Source of the DNA: Chloroflexota bacterium
GTDB lineage: Bacteria > Chloroflexota > Anaerolineae > Promineifilales > Promineifilaceae
Reading direction: 5' to 3'
Assembly: GCA_008501785.1 (NCBI GenBank)
Contig: QQUD01000146.1
Coordinates: 1-5,938 of the forward strand
Length of the DNA stretch: 5,938 bases
Below, one piece after another: positions 3,651 to 5,938 of the stretch. Under the pieces are notes generated by a model. It worked only from the letters and a program-made list of their open reading frames with translations, was not told the DNA's origin and did not search any database. Positions within the stretch are counted from its first letter, which is position 1. The number at the start of each line of letters is the position of its first letter. Both the position numbers and the translations under genes were made by a program.

Positions 3651-5938
3651 ATGAGCAACCCGCAACCCATTCAATTACATCTACTCGGTTCATTTTCGAT
3701 AACATCTGATAAAAAAGTGCTGTCGCTGCGGCGGAAAACGCGGGCGCTGCTGGCGTTTTTGGCGGTGACGGGGCAGGCACACTCGCGCCAAGCCTTGATG
3801 GATATGTTTTTCCAGGGGGCAAATGCGCCAGCGCGGGCGTTGGCAGTGCTGCTCAGTCGGATTCGCAAGCAGGTGGGGGCGCATGTACTGCACACCAATG
3901 GTGGCACGGTGCGGCTAAATTTTGATGTGGTTTGGGTGGATGTGGTGGCGTTTCGCCGTGTTTTGGATAGGGATGTAGGTCGGCGGCCGGTGGAACCGGT
4001 GCAAACTGCCACTACGGCTGCGCTTAGTGCAGGCGTTTCTCTCTACCGCGCTGACCTCCTCAATGGCTTGATGTTGAATGACGCGCCAGAATTTGAGCTG
4101 TGGCTGCTGGCTGAACGGGCGCAGATGCGTCATTTGCAGGAGCGCGGGTTGATGAGGCTTGTTCAGCAATACATTGAGCAGCAGCAGTTTGAAATGGCGC
4201 TGCCCTATGCAAAACAGCTTGTGCAGCACAATCCGCTGTTGGAAGAGGCACATGCGCAAATGATTTGGCTGTACGCGCATACAGGGCAACGTGATGCGGC
4301 GCTGACGCAATATGCACAATGCCGCGCCTTGTTGCATCAGGAGTTGGCGATTGAGCCAGGGGAAGCGTTGCAAAGTTTGGTGGCGAATTTGGAAGGTGAA
4401 TGGCCACTTCGGCTGCGTTCAGTGCAGGCCTTACCACCTCATATTGTCTCGAAAACTATCACTCCGGCTGCGCTCAGTGCAGGTGTTTCCACCGGACTTA
4501 AATTAGTCACGGGCGATTTTGTAGGGCGGGTGGTGGAATTGGCGGCGCTGCAAATGGCGTGGCAGCAGGCGCAATCAGGGCAGGGGAGCGTGATCACGAT
4601 TGCGGCGCAGGCAGGTGGGGGGAAGACGCGGTTGGTGCAGGAGTTGATCGCACAGGTGTCGGAAACGCCAGCACTGAGCGTCGTCGAAGTGGCCCCTGCG
4701 GCTGTACGCAGTGCTGGGGTTCTTACCGCCCGTTGTTATGAATCGAGCCATGCTTTGCCTTACGAACCGTGGCTGACGTTGTTTGAGCAGCATTTGCAGC
4801 GGCTGGATGATGACACTATCGATCAGCTATTGCCACAAACACGCACGTTTATGGCGCGGCTGCTGCCGCAGTTGGCGCGACGTTTGCCGCAGCTAAATAT
4901 GTCTGAGCCAACTGGTACTTTTGTGGAGATGGAACAGCTGTATACGGCCGTTATCGATTTCCTCACCCAACCAGCCGACACACCAACCTTGTTTTTTCTC
5001 GACGATTTGCAGTGGGCGGATGAAGCGAGCTTGCGCCTGTTTCATTACCTGACGCAGCGCATCGAACGGTTGCCCTGGCTGTTGATTGGCACGTATCGCA
5101 CGGAAGAAGCGACGAATTCACCTGCTTTGACGTTGCTGATCGACGATTTGAGTCGGCGCGGATTGCCGCGATTGACGATGGCTCCATTTTCGGTAGCCGA
5201 AGTGGCCGAATTAGCGGTGCATCTGTGGCCGCAGTTGGCTCCTGGGTATCGGGGGCATGTGGCGGAGATGTTAGCGCAGGCGACAGGTGGGAATGCGCTG
5301 TTTGTAACGGCCGTTTTGCGTGAACTCGCCACTTCAGACACGGTTCCTGGCGATTTGCCTGTGCCTGCTTCGGTGCGGGAACTGGTGTTGCGTCGCTTAC
5401 GTCGCTTGCCGGAAGGGTGCCAGCAGGTGTTGGAAGGTCTGGCGGTGCTGGGTACGTCGGCGACATTGACACAGTTGCAGCATGTGAGCGGGCGCAGTGT
5501 GGATGAGGTGGCGCAGGCGGTGGAATTGGGCTTACAGTGGGGGCTTGTGGTGGGGGAAATCACTGTTTCCACCACACAATACCAATTTCACCATGATTTG
5601 GTGCGTGAAGCGGTGTTGGTGACGATTTCGGCGGTGCGCGTGCAGCGGCTGCATCATCGCAGCGCGGTTTGGTTGTCGCATATTGCGGGGCATCAACCGG
5701 CGGCCGTTCAGGAAGAAATGGCGGGCCGCATCATCTTTCATGCCCAGCAAGGGGAAGCACATTCACTGTTGTTTCAGTGGTCGCCGATTGCAGCGGTACA
5801 TGCGCGGCACATGTTTGCTTATCAGGATGCGTTGGCGCTGCTGGAAATCGGGATGGATGCGTTTATGCATTGTCAACTTGACCCCGATTTTGATAAAAAT
5901 GACGCCGAAAATACTTTATTTGAGATGATTGTGGTGTG
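3651..5938 (+). CDS. SARP/BTAD-family regulator with AAA ATPase domain (C-terminus cut by window edge)
   Basis: From the ATG at 3651 the frame stays open for 762 codons to the window end. Residues about 7-105 match the OmpR-type winged helix of SARP regulators (LHLLGSFSI, RRKTRALLAFLAVTG, LLSRIRKQVG, VWVDVVAF). About 128-248 is the BTAD helical repeat domain (LYRADLLNGL, DAPEFELWLLAERAQM, ending ELAIEPGEAL). About 288-560 is an AAA/STAND-like ATPase: Walker A AQAGGGKT (319-326, with Ala for the first Gly), Walker B LFFLDDLQWAD (447-457), LLIGTYRTEE (477-486) and TGGNALFV (545-552). FHHDLVREAVL (646-656) is a conserved motif that follows the ATPase in such regulators; a TPR tail is expected beyond the window. 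Such proteins are ATP-dependent transcription activators; the target is unknown. The start has no Shine-Dalgarno. Four copies of a REP-like repeat are translated within it, at 120-130, 270-280 and 337-358. Confidence 0.92.
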   Translation, partial: MSNPQPIQLHLLGSFSITSDKKVLSLRRKTRALLAFLAVTGQAHSRQALMDMFFQGANAPARALAVLLSRIRKQVGAHVLHTNGGTVRLNFDVVWVDVVAFRRVLDRDVGRRPVEPVQTATTAALSAGVSLYRADLLNGLMLNDAPEFELWLLAERAQMRHLQERGLMRLVQQYIEQQQFEMALPYAKQLVQHNPLLEEAHAQMIWLYAHTGQRDAALTQYAQCRALLHQELAIEPGEALQSLVANLEGEWPLRLRSVQALPPHIVSKTITPAALSAGVSTGLKLVTGDFVGRVVELAALQMAWQQAQSGQGSVITIAAQAGGGKTRLVQELIAQVSETPALSVVEVAPAAVRSAGVLTARCYESSHALPYEPWLTLFEQHLQRLDDDTIDQLLPQTRTFMARLLPQLARRLPQLNMSEPTGTFVEMEQLYTAVIDFLTQPADTPTLFFLDDLQWADEASLRLFHYLTQRIERLPWLLIGTYRTEEATNSPALTLLIDDLSRRGLPRLTMAPFSVAEVAELAVHLWPQLAPGYRGHVAEMLAQATGGNALFVTAVLRELATSDTVPGDLPVPASVRELVLRRLRRLPEGCQQVLEGLAVLGTSATLTQLQHVSGRSVDEVAQAVELGLQWGLVVGEITVSTTQYQFHHDLVREAVLVTISAVRVQRLHHRSAVWLSHIAGHQPAAVQEEMAGRIIFHAQQGEAHSLLFQWSPIAAVHARHMFAYQDALALLEIGMDAFMHCQLDPDFDKNDAENTLFEMIVV
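4010..4040 (+). repeat. REP-like repeat, copy 1, inside the BTAD region
   Basis: This 31-bp copy has the core GGCTGCGCTTAGTGCAGG and matches copy 2 at 27 of 31 positions. It is read in frame as TTAALSAGVS (residues 121-130), just before LYRADLL at the start of the BTAD domain. The core CTGCGCTTAGTGCAG is an imperfect palindrome. Confidence 0.8.
4460..4490 (+). repeat. REP-like repeat, copy 2, in the BTAD-ATPase linker
   Basis: This copy lies exactly 450 bp after copy 1 and in the same frame, read as TPAALSAGVS (residues 271-280). Its core is GGCTGCGCTCAGTGCAGG. It sits between the end of the BTAD domain and the start of the ATPase domain (GDFVGR), where a flexible linker tolerates insertion. 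Confidence 0.8.
4661..4691 (-). repeat. REP-like repeat, copy 3, reverse orientation, in the ATPase domain
   Basis: Read on the minus strand, this copy matches copy 2 at 25 of 31 positions, sharing CGCTCAGTGC and GTTTCC. On the coding strand it carries CACTGAGCG and GTCGAAGTG, close to the GAGCGTAGTCGAAGTG style of dispersed bacterial palindromes (recalled, not searched). It is translated as SETPALSVVEV (residues 337-347) shortly after Walker A. Confidence 0.72.
4694..4724 (+). repeat. REP-like repeat, copy 4, inverted relative to copy 3
   Basis: This more diverged copy matches copy 1 at 21 of 31 positions, keeping CGGCTG and CAGTGC. It starts two bases after copy 3 and is inverted to it, so the two can fold as a hairpin (CCAGCACTG at 4668-4676 against CAGTGCTGG at 4709-4717). 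It is read as PAAVRSAGVL (residues 349-358), in the same frame as copies 1 and 2. Confidence 0.62.

Noticed and set aside
4010..4490. Copies 1 and 2 as an ordinary internal protein repeat
   Set aside because: The similarity stops sharply at the ends of the 31-bp element, and a reverse-orientation copy exists at 4661-4691, which a protein-level duplication would not explain.
3671..5762. Several antisense open frames (for example 3915-4373, 4060-4437, 4963-5472 and 5045-5575)
   Set aside because: They overlap each other and lie opposite the SARP/BTAD-ATPase gene, whose domain motifs run continuously through this region. Their Pro/Ala/Thr/Ser-rich translations are typical antisense shadows.

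Overview
The window holds four protein-coding genes. Two are cut by the window edges: a LysR-type regulator (minus strand, open at base 1) and a large SARP/BTAD-type ATPase regulator (plus strand, open at base 5938). No tRNA, rRNA, CRISPR array or transposase gene was seen. Base composition is about half G+C for most of the window, with an AT-richer stretch around the GIY-YIG gene. A multidomain regulator of the winged-helix + BTAD + AAA ATPase kind, a CstB-like persulfide dioxygenase, many short palindromic repeats and few Shine-Dalgarno signals would fit an environmental Chloroflexota genome (Anaerolineae/Ardenticatenia-like). That placement is an inference; the window has no phylogenetic marker.

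Layout: (1) 1-876, minus: LysR-type regulator. (2) 877-1093: divergent intergenic region with a candidate LysR-type operator/promoter and two different hairpin-forming repeats, one about 15 nt upstream of each start codon. (3) 1094-2491, plus: metallo-beta-lactamase-fold protein with a degenerate and an intact rhodanese domain, the architecture of CstB-type persulfide dioxygenase-sulfurtransferases. (4) 2492-2606: two hairpins suited to terminate the convergent genes. (5) 2607-3335, minus: AT-richer GIY-YIG nuclease-domain protein. (6) 3336-3650: a promoter for each divergent gene, three copies of an AAACGGCCGTTT palindrome and a G-quadruplex-capable tract. (7) 3651-end, plus: regulator with winged helix, BTAD and AAA ATPase domains.

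Functionally, the LysR regulator and the CstB-like enzyme look like a regulator/target pair for sulfide or persulfide handling. The GIY-YIG gene and the large regulator show no evident link to that pathway.

Two sequence-level signals stand out. First, the octamer ACGGCCGT occurs ten times in 5.9 kb (about 0.1 expected by chance), in three reading frames and between genes, which resembles the HIP1 palindrome of cyanobacteria. Second, a REP-like 31-bp repeat occurs four times inside the open reading frame of the large regulator (three forward, one reverse) without breaking it, adding short peptides at domain linkers and in a loop of the ATPase domain.
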